Made by a program: the position numbers and the translations under genes
Part shown: in pieces, positions 7,962 to 16,398 of the stretch
How positions within the stretch are numbered: position 1 is the stretch's first letter
Layout: the number at the start of each line of letters is the position of its first letter
DNA from: REEB481 sp964586595
GTDB taxonomy: Bacteria; Bacteroidota; Bacteroidia; NS11-12g; UBA955
DNA length: 36,405 bases
NCBI GenBank assembly: GCA_964586595.1
Contig: CAZPHB010000021.1
Span: forward strand, 1 to 36,405
Direction of reading: 5' to 3'
The notes under the pieces: model-generated
The model's input: the letters and a program-made list of their open reading frames with translations, nothing else
Told to the model about the DNA's origin: nothing
Databases searched by the model: none

Positions 7962-10474
7962 GCGCTTTGGCGGATCAGGTGAACGGGAATGTCTTCGTGT
8001 GAAGCATCGGTGAGTGAGCGGAAACTGTTTGTGATGGGAATCTGCTGCACTGCCGGCGTGTAAGGAACAAATGTTCCATCCTGGAACAGCCACCAATGTT
8101 TGTGCTCAGGATCCCATACGGTAAGGTGAATCCATTGCTGTTCAAACCAGTTGTAGGTTGCCGGATTCCGTTGGATGACCTCAAGCACCAATTCAGGGCG
8201 CTGCGCAACAATCATCAGCAGACGTAATGGGCGATGCACCTCAATCATCTGGGCAGGCAAGCCCGTGCGCAGGTCGCCGTCGGCGCCATTGGCCACGCCA
8301 ATCAGGCCCATCACGTTGTGTGGAAGTTTGGTTCCGGCGCCAAGCCGCTGGTTGTCCACCCTGGAGCAGTAATATTCAAGGTTGATGCCTCCACAAACCG
8401 GTGCTGCAGCGCCGATGATTTGCTGCAGATAATTGCCGTTGGGATCTTGTTCAGGGTCGTAAGAATTCATGAAGGCCCGGCGATCCAGAAATACCTGTCG
8501 GCTCAAGTCGCGGTTGCCAATGATGCATAAGGTATTGGTGGCGTGGTTTAACTCGGGGCGTGGTTCAAAGAGTGAAACAGAACGGCGCCGAACCATATCA
8601 TGTACTTCGGCGGCCGGTTTGGTGGTGTCGGTCAGGATGAATCTTCGGGCGCGTTCTTTGGCGTTCAGGTCGAGGGCTTCTTGCAACACCATCATATTTT
8701 GCTCGTGCAGTTCCTGCAATTCAGGTTTAAGGGAAGCGACATCGTAACACGCTATTTCATCGCGGGTAGTATCGTGTAATGCCCCGATAAACACAGTGCT
8801 TTCCGGAATGTACAATCCCTGCGTGCGCAGCAATTCCCGAACCTTCGGGTGGTTGGCCATATAGGCGATGGCTCGAGCATTCACCGAACCGGGACGCCCG
8901 GAACAGGCCCCACAGTCGTAACCGGCATAATGCGTGTTGTTGATGCTGGAAGCGCCATGGCCAATCATGTACACCAACGATGCAAATTCTTTGGTATGGC
9001 CCGTGCTGTGCAAGAGTCCGGAAACACAATCTGCCATTTCCTGTATGGTAAAACCAACCTGTAAGCCTTCATAGCGGTCATTAGGGTCAAGGTTTTCAAT
9101 GGTCAGCTGTGCGTGTTGGTCCATGTGGTTGAAGGAATAACTGCTTGCCGGACTTATGCCTGGTTTGAAGATGTTCAGGAACAAGCGCAGCGCAGCGCCA
9201 AATCCCAGCGTTTGGGAGATGAGCCAGCCGAAGATGAGACCGTGGGAACGTTTGCCCAGGTGCGCATCGTTGCTGCGCTTGCCCGTGCGCGGCTGATATT
9301 CCCTGATGAGGTGCGTGGGCTGCATGGGTGCCGGACAGATTTTGGTGATGTGTGAAGTATGTTCCGGCTGATAGTAACAGGGAACATGGAAATAACCGGG
9401 TGTGCCAAAGGTGCGGCAGGCCGGGTCCAGCGTTTCAACATAGCGGCGCAGCGAACATTCGCGGTCGTCAATACAGAAAAATGCATCAAAACTGTGTGCC
9501 TGTGTGACCGTTTGTTTGGGTGTTCCGGCGAGCCGTATTCCCTGCAAAACCTGATCGTAATAGCTCCATTCTAAGGCTTCCTGCCAGATGCGCAACAGCC
9601 TGAATTCCATCTCTTCCTGCACCGGATCAAACAATCCGATGTCCAGAGGTGCTGCCTGTTCTGCCAATGGCCTCCATTGCCCGGGACCGAACTTTCGGTC
9701 AAGGATATCTATTTCCAGGAGCAACTCCAGCAAAATCCAGTCTTTCAAGTGGATGCTGCGCCGCTGCAGCAACAAGTGCGGAGCCGATTCCAACACGGAA
9801 ATCATGCCCGACCAACCTGGATGTGCAAATTGCTGGTCAAAAAGGTAGCGTTCATACAGGGCGCTGTCGCCAATCAACAGTCCGAGCAGTGTTTCCGGCT
9901 GTAGTGCTTCATTCTGAAAGAGTTCACGCACGCGTTTGCTGTGAAATAAGGAAATCAGACTTTTTTGTTCCAGTGCGCGCAGGGAACGCATGAAGTCGGC
10001 ATCTTCCAACGGAAAACTGCTCACTGCGATGCCTTGGTCCAGAAAACTGCAGGCCAGACGGAACATCAACGGATGAATAGTCTTGTCCATGTTCACCCGA
10101 TACAGGGTTTTCCATTGCCGGCGCAGTTGACCGATGCGCGGCATCCTGGAAGTGCCGGGATCCATGGTCAGCAGCTTTTCCCGGAGCCCGGTAGCTGTTT
10201 CATGTTCAAGCAAGTGCTGTTCGATGATGCGTTGAAACACCTCTTCCCGGATTTCTCCCCGGCAAAAGGCCTCCAGATATTCACCTGATTGTAGGTAGGT
10301 GTGGTAGCCAAAAATAGTTTTTGCTTCCTGCAGGGCCTCATGAAAGGAATGTTTCTGAAAGGCGTGCAAGGTATTGTGGTGTATAAAATCTTTCAGCGGA
10401 GCCTGGCTTGGCAGGTAATGCTTCAATCGTGCCAGCACCGCAGTTTCGTTAAATAGGTGTTGTTGGGAATCCAT
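7958..10474 (-). CDS. dabA: DabA (UPF0753/DUF2309), zinc beta-carbonic-anhydrase-like subunit of a DAB inorganic-carbon pump
   Basis: This cytoplasmic, membrane-associated protein of 838 residues is thought to hydrate CO2 vectorially together with DabB. The four residues shown to be essential in the Halothiobacillus neapolitanus protein (C351, D353, H524, C539) have clear counterparts: FFCIDDRE gives C334 and D336, GHGASSINN gives H506, and YDCGACSG gives C521. The Cys-Asp and His-Cys spacings (2 and 15) are the same. The ATG at 10474 (MDSQQHLF) is preferred over an in-frame upstream start because the intervening 11 residues do not look conserved. Its stop overlaps the dabB start. DABs are known in autotrophs and also in heterotrophs. 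Confidence 0.95.
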   Translation of the reverse strand: MDSQQHLFNETAVLARLKHYLPSQAPLKDFIHHNTLHAFQKHSFHEALQEAKTIFGYHTYLQSGEYLEAFCRGEIREEVFQRIIEQHLLEHETATGLREKLLTMDPGTSRMPRIGQLRRQWKTLYRVNMDKTIHPLMFRLACSFLDQGIAVSSFPLEDADFMRSLRALEQKSLISLFHSKRVRELFQNEALQPETLLGLLIGDSALYERYLFDQQFAHPGWSGMISVLESAPHLLLQRRSIHLKDWILLELLLEIDILDRKFGPGQWRPLAEQAAPLDIGLFDPVQEEMEFRLLRIWQEALEWSYYDQVLQGIRLAGTPKQTVTQAHSFDAFFCIDDRECSLRRYVETLDPACRTFGTPGYFHVPCYYQPEHTSHITKICPAPMQPTHLIREYQPRTGKRSNDAHLGKRSHGLIFGWLISQTLGFGAALRLFLNIFKPGISPASSYSFNHMDQHAQLTIENLDPNDRYEGLQVGFTIQEMADCVSGLLHSTGHTKEFASLVYMIGHGASSINNTHYAGYDCGACSGRPGSVNARAIAYMANHPKVRELLRTQGLYIPESTVFIGALHDTTRDEIACYDVASLKPELQELHEQNMMVLQEALDLNAKERARRFILTDTTKPAAEVHDMVRRRSVSLFEPRPELNHATNTLCIIGNRDLSRQVFLDRRAFMNSYDPEQDPNGNYLQQIIGAAAPVCGGINLEYYCSRVDNQRLGAGTKLPHNVMGLIGVANGADGDLRTGLPAQMIEVHRPLRLLMIVAQRPELVLEVIQRNPATYNWFEQQWIHLTVWDPEHKHWWLFQDGTFVPYTPAVQQIPITNSFRSLTDASHEDIPVHLIRQSA

Positions 10475-10622
10475 GTGTTGTACTTCCCGAATCAGAACAG
10501 AGCGCAAAACGGGCTCATGTGGACCGATTTAACCCTTCGGGATCAGGGTTTTTGGTGAAAAAAGTTTGATGATGCCATGATGAGAAATGCCCCATGGCCG
10601 GGCTGCTTCAGCGAAGCAACAA

Positions 10623-10946
10623 TTAAATAATCAATACCCGATTCCGCAAATACAGGCAATCTGTAAATGCTGGTTGGCAATAATCTATGCGCGTAGCCTG
10701 AATTTGGCGCCATGCACACTTTGGAAGACTCCAAACCTGCGCAGAAAGCAGGTCCGGAGCAAACCCAGCCGCTGACTTTTCTTCGGATTCCTCGTAGCCA
10801 TCGTTCAGCTGAATCTCTTCGGAAGCGGGCAGTGAATGGTGTTTTTCATTGATTCCGTCTGCCGCAAACCCTGGAGTCCAGGCCGTTTGAATCAACAGGC
10901 TGGCTGCGGTTAAACCTAAAAGTGCCCAACGACGGATGACACGCAT
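10623..10946 (-). CDS. Small putative secreted protein, no recognised family
   Basis: A 107-codon reading frame starts with a convincing signal peptide (basic MRVIRRW, hydrophobic LLGLTAASLLIQTAW, cleavage near GFA-ADG). It continues into an acidic stretch (SEEIQLNDGYEESEEKS). The last 40 residues, with three Cys and no obvious pattern, look less protein-like and could be out of frame. It lies between the decayed barrel gene and dabA on the same strand, about 148 bases upstream of the dabA start. I do not recognise it. It may be a real small exported protein or the head of a degraded gene. Confidence 0.4.
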   Translation of the reverse strand: MRVIRRWALLGLTAASLLIQTAWTPGFAADGINEKHHSLPASEEIQLNDGYEESEEKSAAGFAPDLLSAQVWSLPKCAWRQIQATRIDYCQPAFTDCLYLRNRVLII

Positions 10947-11009
10947 GCGATTTTTTTCTTCAACAATGATGCCAGAATTAATTTAGTTCTGATGTCAGTG
11001 TACCGTCAG

Positions 11010-11295
11010 TTACAACCTCCAGTGCATCACGAGCATGGGCCCGATATTATATTGAAATACATTTTTTCCACCCACCGGCTTGCCCTGTTGCAGGATTTAC
11101 TGAAAGAGGCCCAATTCCGGCTTCACCTGTTTCCATCCATCCCAGTCCGGCGGCCAGGTGGGTTTGGTCGAATACTTGCTGCGCTGACGGTATTCACCGT
11201 TCCAGCTCCAGTGATTGTGCAGCCGGAGGCTCAGGTTGAGTGACTTTCAGAAGATGTCGTTGTGGTCGCAGATCCGGTTTTGGGCCTGAAGACCC
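11010..11295 (-). pseudogene. Decayed outer-membrane beta-barrel gene, C-terminal remnant
   Basis: Read on the - strand from the gap edge, one frame keeps protein-like sequence for about 96 codons but has two internal stops: TGA at 11247-11249 and TAA at 11097-11099. Visible pieces are LNLSLRLHNHWSWNGEYRQ, then TWPPDWDGWKQVKPELGLF, and after the second stop NVFQYNIGPMLVMHWRL with the final TAA at 11010-11012. Aromatic-rich alternating strands and the terminal strand suggest an outer-membrane barrel. It lies just downstream of SulP 2, as the intact porin lies next to SulP 1. The N-terminal part is lost in the neighbouring gap. Sequencing error at a contig end is the alternative to real decay. 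Confidence 0.55.
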
Positions 11296-11395
11296 NNNNN
11301 NNNNNNNNNNNNNNNNNNNNNNNNNNNNNNNNNNNNNNNNNNNNNNNNNNNNNNNNNNNNNNNNNNNNNNNNNNNNNNNNNNNNNNNNNNNNNNN
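11296..11395. other. Assembly gap of exactly 100 N
   Basis: A placeholder gap between the decayed barrel remnant and the stop codon of SulP 2 (11398-11400). The missing sequence probably includes the N-terminal part of the barrel gene and is likely longer than 100 bases. Confidence 0.9.
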
Positions 11396-11397
11396 GT

Positions 11398-13038
11398 TTA
11401 TTCCTGAGACATTTGAATAACGGCATCATCCAGGTTTTTACGCTTCTTTTTGGGTTTGTTACGGGTGGCATGGGCATGGATCCCCCGGGTGGCATTCTGG
11501 AATTCGTCCAGTCCTAAAATGCTGAGGGAACCTCCGGCATGCGAAAAAGCCGCCTGAAGATGATGAAGGTTGTTGATGACGGTAAAATCCACAAGGTTGC
11601 AGGCAGAAAAATCAATGCAGGCCTGGGTTTGTGGCGGAATTTGATCCAGGTTACGACGGATGCCCAGCCAATTGCTGAACACTGCGGCACCGGCAACTTT
11701 TAATGTATTGCCTTTGCGGATGGTATGGGCCTTGAACATCGACCTCAACGGCGCGCCAAGGAAATATTGGGTGATGAGTTTCGTTGCAATGCCCGCCCCA
11801 ATCCCAATGAGCAGGTCGCTGGCCAGGGTTGCCAAGATGGTGACGCAAAATACCGTTAGCTGTTCTCGCCCAATGTTGGCCATACGTCCAAATTCACGCG
11901 GACTGGCCAGTTTGATGCCCACCCCGATGAGCATGGCGGCAAGCGCCGGAATAGGAATCAGGTCGTTGAACTGCAAATCCAGCAGCAAAAAGCACATGAT
12001 GAACAATCCGTGGAAGAAGTTTGCCCAGCGCGTTTTTGCGCCGTTGTGCACATTAGCACTGCTGCGCGCCACCTCACTGATCATGGGCAATCCGCCAAAA
12101 ATACCCGCCAGCATGTTGCCTGCTCCAACGGCCATCAGGTCGAGGTTTGTTTTGCTCTTGCGGTGTAAAGGGTCAATCTGGTCAATAGCCTTTACCGTGA
12201 GCAAGGATTCCAGGCTTCCGACCAAGGCAAACATGAGTACAAATTTGAGGAAGACTCCGGTTTGGCTCATCCCTCCAAAGTCCACGTTTACGGCCAGTAT
12301 ATCGGAAAGCGACTGGTCGAAGTGAACCAATTGTGTGCGGTCCAGCTTCAATAGTTTTCCCAAGGGTATGGCAACAAGCAGCACCATGACCGGGGCCGGT
12401 ATCTTCCGCAAAATGGGGGATTTCAGTCGCGGCCAGATGAGCACGATGAGCAAACTGCTCAGTCCGAGCAATGCAGCGGTATTGCCGGTGCCTACAGGGC
12501 CAAAGAGGCTGGCCAGGGATTGCGGAAGTGCCGCCACCAGTTCAAAAGGCGAGGTGAGCGATTCTCCTGCCTCGTTGACCGGATTCATGCCCAACAGGAT
12601 GTGGCTTTGCTTGCTGATGATGCTGATCCCGATCGCCGCTAGCATGCCATGCACCGCGCTCAACGGAAAAAAGTCCACCAGCGAACCGAGGCGGATAAGG
12701 CCGAATAGGATCTGAATGAAACCGGCTACAACCACAGCGCCCAGCGCATATTTCCAGCCGAGTTGCGCATCGCCTTGACCCAATTCGGCCACGGCACCGG
12801 CCACAATCACAATCAATCCGGCTGCCGGGCCCTTGATGGTAAGGGGAGCGCCTGCCAGCAGGGAAACGAACAAACCGCCTATCATCGCGGTAATCAAACC
12901 CATGACCGGTGGGAAATCGCTGGCCCGTGCGATGCCTAAACTGAGTGGCAGCGCCAGGAGAAAAACCAAAAAGCCACTAACCGCGTCTTGTGTGATGAAT
13001 CCCTGATTGCCGGGAAGGCGGTTTTTCCTGAAACCCAT
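11398..13038 (-). CDS. SulP-family inorganic anion transporter 2 (paralogue of the 3075-4709 protein)
   Basis: This 546-residue SulP inner-membrane transporter aligns without large gaps to SulP 1 over most of its length (for example LALPLSLGIARASDFPPVMGL and GSLVDFFPLSAVHGMLAAIGI versus near-identical segments). It has the same 12-14 helix core, a reduced STAS-like domain (NLVDFTVINNLHHLQAAF), and a basic tail beginning HAHATRNKPKKKRK. It opens the inorganic-carbon block and has its own candidate promoter. The pair flanking DabAB suggests a duplication, perhaps with different affinity or substrate. The ATG at 13038 is chosen; it is 12 bases from the expected transcription start. Confidence 0.9.
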   Translation of the reverse strand: MGFRKNRLPGNQGFITQDAVSGFLVFLLALPLSLGIARASDFPPVMGLITAMIGGLFVSLLAGAPLTIKGPAAGLIVIVAGAVAELGQGDAQLGWKYALGAVVVAGFIQILFGLIRLGSLVDFFPLSAVHGMLAAIGISIISKQSHILLGMNPVNEAGESLTSPFELVAALPQSLASLFGPVGTGNTAALLGLSSLLIVLIWPRLKSPILRKIPAPVMVLLVAIPLGKLLKLDRTQLVHFDQSLSDILAVNVDFGGMSQTGVFLKFVLMFALVGSLESLLTVKAIDQIDPLHRKSKTNLDLMAVGAGNMLAGIFGGLPMISEVARSSANVHNGAKTRWANFFHGLFIMCFLLLDLQFNDLIPIPALAAMLIGVGIKLASPREFGRMANIGREQLTVFCVTILATLASDLLIGIGAGIATKLITQYFLGAPLRSMFKAHTIRKGNTLKVAGAAVFSNWLGIRRNLDQIPPQTQACIDFSACNLVDFTVINNLHHLQAAFSHAGGSLSILGLDEFQNATRGIHAHATRNKPKKKRKNLDDAVIQMSQE

Positions 13039-13055
13039 TGCGCAGTTGAACGCCG

Positions 13056-13063
13056 CAAAGTTA
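13056..13063 (-). promoter_or_regulatory. Perfect -7 element (TAACTTTG) upstream of SulP 2
   Basis: On the - strand TAACTTTG fits TAnnTTTG exactly, placing transcription start roughly 12 bases before the ATG at 13038. I could not find a clean -33 TTG at 17-23 bases. No GTCAC-type palindrome like those at the sulfur promoters is present here. Confidence 0.5.
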
Positions 13064-13193
13064 TCGGTATGGTTGATTTATGCGCATCATATCGTTTGCT
13101 TATGGACCGCGTTCTTGCAGGCCGGACAACGGGTTTTGTTCGGTTTTTAAGGCATGTTCCGTGTTTCATGTTCCGGCGGTATTTTCGCAGGGC

Positions 13194-13784
13194 ATGGATC
13201 AGCAACAGGAACCCACATATTTCGCCCATCCAACAGCTGTGGTTGACGCAGGTTGTCAGATCGGTGAAGGAACAAAAATCTGGCACTTCACACACATCAT
13301 GAGCGGTTGTGTGATTGGCCGGAAATGCAACTTCGGGCAAAATGTGGTGGTCAGCCCCGATGTGGTGCTTGGCAACAATGTGAAGGTTCAAAACAACGTG
13401 AGCATTTATACCGGTGTTACCTGTGGTGACGACGTGTTCCTTGGTCCCAGTTGCGTGTTTACCAATGTGATCAACCCGCGCAGCGCCGTAAACCGCCGCG
13501 ATCAATATGCCAAAACACATGTGGGCACCGGTGCCAGCATCGGAGCCAACGCCACCATCGTTTGTGGGCACGACATTGGGAAATTTGCTTTCATAGGTGC
13601 CGGTGCCGTGGTAACCAAAAACGTTCCCGATTACGCATTGGTGGTAGGCAATCCCGCACGGCAAACCGGCTGGATGAGTGAGTACGGGCAAAAGCTGGTG
13701 TTTGATGCTGAAGGCCTGGCAACCTGCCCCGAAAGCGGTCAGCAATATCGTTTGGAACAAGGACTGGTTAGCAGAATTTCCTGA
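13194..13784 (+). CDS. Left-handed beta-helix N-acetyltransferase (WbpD/WlbB-like, sugar nucleotide)
   Basis: This is a 196-residue hexapeptide-repeat acyltransferase. Repeats of the [LIV]-G-x4 type run through the protein, with IGEGTKIWHFTHIMSGCVIG, KVQNNVSIYTGVTCGDDVFLG, and IGANATIVCGHDIGKFAFIG. The family acetylates the 3-amino group of UDP-amino sugars for surface polysaccharide. The ATG at 13194 gives MDQQQEPTYFAHPTAVVDAG, a typical N-terminus; the open frame extends further upstream, but that part does not look like protein. Its TGA is immediately followed by the ATG of galE, so the two are probably co-translated. The exact sugar substrate is not determined. Confidence 0.85.
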   Translation: MDQQQEPTYFAHPTAVVDAGCQIGEGTKIWHFTHIMSGCVIGRKCNFGQNVVVSPDVVLGNNVKVQNNVSIYTGVTCGDDVFLGPSCVFTNVINPRSAVNRRDQYAKTHVGTGASIGANATIVCGHDIGKFAFIGAGAVVTKNVPDYALVVGNPARQTGWMSEYGQKLVFDAEGLATCPESGQQYRLEQGLVSRIS

Positions 13785-14789
13785 ATGAGGCAGGTTCTGG
13801 TTACCGGCGGAATGGGTTTTATTGGTTCACATACCGTGGTGAGCCTCATGGAAGCCGGGCTTCAGCCGGTCATATTCGACAACCTCTGCAATGCTTCAGA
13901 ACAGGTGCTTGAAGGCATTGCACGGATTACAGGCAAAACACCTGATTTTGTAAAAGGTGATGTAACCTCACACGATGATCTGAACAACTTGTTTCAGCGC
14001 TATGAAATAGATGCCGTGATTCATTTCGCCGCCCTGAAAGCGGTAGGAGAATCTTCTGAAAAGCCGCTGGAATATTATCGGAATAACATCGGGGGCTTGA
14101 TATCGCTGCTTGAGGTGATGCGGCAGCATCAGGTGTTGCGCATCGTGTTTTCCTCTTCTGCAACGGTGTATGGTTCTGCGGAGCAGATGCCTGTTGGCGA
14201 AGACTCGCCTTTGCCGCCGGCCATGTCGCCATACGGGAGCACCAAACAAATGGGTGAACGGATCCTCTTTGACGCCCGAATGTTTCAGAGCATCTGCCTG
14301 CGTTATTTTAATCCTATTGGCGCGCATCCCACCGGTCACATCGGCGAACTCCCGCTGGGGGTTCCCAACAACCTGGTTCCGTATGTTACACAAGCTGCCG
14401 CAGGTGTGCGGGGTGCGCTCACCATCTTCGGAGATGACTACAACACGCCCGATGGTACGGCGGTGCGCGATTACCTGCACGTGGTAGATTTGGCAAAGGC
14501 CCATGTTGCAGCACTTCAGCGGCTGCGCACAGTTCAGGATCGCGACCATTGGGAAGTGTTCAACCTGGGAACAGGGAATCCAGTTTCGGTGCGCACCCTG
14601 GTCGAAACCTTTGAACGTGTGAACGGGGTTCCCATACCCAGAAAGATGGGTGCCCGCCGGCAGGGCGATGTACCTGAACTTTGGGCCAATCCTGAACGCG
14701 CCCGAAAAATTTTAGGCTGGACGGCCCAACACAGCCTGGAAGAAATGCTGCGAGATGCCTGGAACTGGCAACAAAAGCTGGGGCAATAA
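13785..14789 (+). CDS. galE: UDP-glucose 4-epimerase
   Basis: This 334-residue extended short-chain dehydrogenase interconverts UDP-glucose and UDP-galactose with bound NAD. It has the Rossmann motif GGMGFIGSH at residues 7-15, the SSSATVYG segment with the catalytic Ser/Thr region, and the Tyr-x3-Lys pair in SPYGSTKQMGERIL. DYLHVVDLAKAH and the late GARRQGDVPELWANPERA are standard GalE blocks, and the length is normal. It starts directly after the acetyltransferase stop and supplies activated sugar for the envelope glycosylation genes downstream. UDP-GlcNAc/GalNAc specificity is possible and not decidable by eye. Confidence 0.93.
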   Translation: MRQVLVTGGMGFIGSHTVVSLMEAGLQPVIFDNLCNASEQVLEGIARITGKTPDFVKGDVTSHDDLNNLFQRYEIDAVIHFAALKAVGESSEKPLEYYRNNIGGLISLLEVMRQHQVLRIVFSSSATVYGSAEQMPVGEDSPLPPAMSPYGSTKQMGERILFDARMFQSICLRYFNPIGAHPTGHIGELPLGVPNNLVPYVTQAAAGVRGALTIFGDDYNTPDGTAVRDYLHVVDLAKAHVAALQRLRTVQDRDHWEVFNLGTGNPVSVRTLVETFERVNGVPIPRKMGARRQGDVPELWANPERARKILGWTAQHSLEEMLRDAWNWQQKLGQ

Positions 14790-14823
14790 CAGGCTTTCAA
14801 TTTTTTTCCTTTAATTCGGCAAT

Positions 14824-15579
14824 ATGGAATCTTCTTTTCGGGAAGAAGTTCGGCTGTACATGCTGCATTACGAACAGTTTACACAGTGGAGTACCAGCCA
14901 CTTTGTGGCTATGGGCATCAGCCTGCTGTGCATCATCTTCATCCCGCTTCTTGCAAAAAAACACTTGAATGAAACCTGGCAACACCGACTGGGTTCCTTC
15001 ATCGGCTTCAGCATTGCCGGCGCCTGGATCATCTGGACCATCCTTGAACTGAGCGCGGGAACCTTCGACATCCGCCGCCACCTTCCCTTGCAGTTGTGCC
15101 GCTTTTCCAATCTGGCCATTGTGATGGTGTTGGTCTGGAAACGACAGTGGTGGTATGAAATCCTCTATTTCTGGGCACTGGCCGGAATGTTGCAGGCCAC
15201 GCTCACACCCGATCTGCAGGAAGAGTTTCCCCATTTCATGTATTTCCGATACTGGATAGGTCATCCCGGAATGATCCTGGCCATCGTTTATGCCACGGTG
15301 GTTTACGGCATGCGGCCCTGGCCGCGGCATATTGTCAAAGCCATGCTCGCGCTGAACGTATTTCTTCTGGTGGCCATTGTGGTGAACCTCAGCATCGGGG
15401 CCAACTACCTGTTCATTTGCCAAAAGCCGCCTACTGCTTCGCTGCTGGATCATTTGGGGCCCTGGCCCTGGTATGTGCTGGGCGCGGAAATGGCAGCCCT
15501 GGCGAACTTCGCCCTTGCCTATACACCCTGGCTGGTTTTGGATCAACGGAAGGCGCAGCGCTCCCGGAGGTCTCTGTGA
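14824..15579 (+). CDS. TIGR02206/YwaF-type integral membrane protein
   Basis: This 251-residue protein has about six or seven transmembrane helices. Family signatures I recognise are LPLQLCRFSN after the second or third helix, YFWALAGMLQATLTPDL, and FPHFMYFRYWIGHPGMI; TIGR02206 proteins share LPLHLC and TPDL blocks. No biochemical function is established to my knowledge, though the related eukaryotic TMEM164 acts in lipid acyl transfer, which may or may not carry over. It begins 34 bases after galE and its stop overlaps the ATG of the following glycosyltransferase by one base (TGATG). Confidence 0.8.
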   Translation: MESSFREEVRLYMLHYEQFTQWSTSHFVAMGISLLCIIFIPLLAKKHLNETWQHRLGSFIGFSIAGAWIIWTILELSAGTFDIRRHLPLQLCRFSNLAIVMVLVWKRQWWYEILYFWALAGMLQATLTPDLQEEFPHFMYFRYWIGHPGMILAIVYATVVYGMRPWPRHIVKAMLALNVFLLVAIVVNLSIGANYLFICQKPPTASLLDHLGPWPWYVLGAEMAALANFALAYTPWLVLDQRKAQRSRRSL

Positions 15580-16331
15580 TGAATCAAATGAAGCGTTTGG
15601 CATGGTTTCTACTGAAAAGTCCGCAGCGAAAGCTTGTGGGCTGGCACACGCTGTTTACGGATTTGCGGGGTGCGCTGCAGGTGCTGTGGAACTCCATCAG
15701 GCCATACAGAAACAACGATGAAATCTGGGTGTGTACCGGCCTGCTGAACCGCTCCGAACATTACCTGCAGGTATTGCTGCCTTCACTCATGGAAGCCAGA
15801 AAGCAGGGCGCACATATCGCCTTGTCTGTGGCCGACTGCGGCAGCACAGACCACCCGGATCTGGGTGCAGCCATCAAAGCAATGTGGGATGGAACCCTGG
15901 TGTTCAGCAGCAACAACGAAGCATTTGCGCGCAGCCGCTGCTTCAACCGGGCCATCAGGCAAGCACGTGGCGAACAATTGTTTGTTTGCGATGCCGACAT
16001 GTCTGTACCGCCGGAACTTGCCAAATTGCTGCAGCGCTATGTGGGAACCTACAGTGTCTGGGTTCCGGTATGCCGCAAAATGCTGGGGCCCAATCCGAAC
16101 GATGGATGGAAATACCAAAGCGAAGGCACCGGCATTGTAGCCTGCACCAAAAAGCACCTGGAACGCAGCGGCATGTTCGATGAATCCATCACCTCCTGGG
16201 GCGGCGAAGACTGGGATCTGTTCTTCCGGTTCTACCGCGCAGGCATCATGCCCCTGCGCACCCGTTGCCGCACTCTGGTACACCATCATCATCCTTCCCT
16301 GAAACCCGACGATTTTAAACCCGTGTTTTAA
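15579..16331 (+). CDS. GT-A fold glycosyltransferase (GT2/GT27-like, galactosyl/GalNAc-type C-terminal motif)
   Basis: This cytoplasmic or peripheral protein of 250 residues transfers a nucleotide sugar. The DxD metal motif appears as CDADMSVP, after NRAIRQARGEQLF, and the acceptor-side motif SWGGEDWDLFFR is typical of chondroitin-polymerase and polypeptide GalNAc-transferase families. An early VADCGSTDHPDL corresponds to the nucleotide-binding Asp/Ser region. I chose the ATG at 15579, which overlaps the upstream stop, over longer in-frame extensions that would lie inside the neighbouring gene. It belongs to the envelope block with galE and the acetyltransferase. The substrate is unknown. Confidence 0.82.
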   Translation: MNQMKRLAWFLLKSPQRKLVGWHTLFTDLRGALQVLWNSIRPYRNNDEIWVCTGLLNRSEHYLQVLLPSLMEARKQGAHIALSVADCGSTDHPDLGAAIKAMWDGTLVFSSNNEAFARSRCFNRAIRQARGEQLFVCDADMSVPPELAKLLQRYVGTYSVWVPVCRKMLGPNPNDGWKYQSEGTGIVACTKKHLERSGMFDESITSWGGEDWDLFFRFYRAGIMPLRTRCRTLVHHHHPSLKPDDFKPVF

Positions 16332-16343
16332 GGGCGAACCGTT

Positions 16344-16371
16344 TTGCGGAATACAAGAACAACTAACTTTG
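16344..16371 (+). promoter_or_regulatory. Bacteroidota promoter (TTG-N17-TAACTTTG) of the TPR gene
   Basis: TTG at 16344-16346 and a perfect TAACTTTG at 16364-16371 fit the -33/-7 pattern, with a slightly short spacing of 17. An in-frame TTG (16369) lies inside the -7 box and cannot be a start codon of a message made here, which supports translation from ATG 16399 with a leader of about 23 bases. Confidence 0.6.
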
Positions 16372-16398
16372 GAGACCTATTCGCTGAAGAGTTCCTAC

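Noticed and set aside
10531..10550. AACCCT/AGGGTT hairpin followed by a short T-run on the + strand
   Set aside because: There is no + strand gene to terminate here, and the T-run on the - strand is absent; the stem is only 6 bp.
13080..13193. N-terminal extension of the acetyltransferase
   Set aside because: The extra residues (many Cys, Phe and Arg) do not resemble the family and the ATG at 13194 gives a normal N-terminus.
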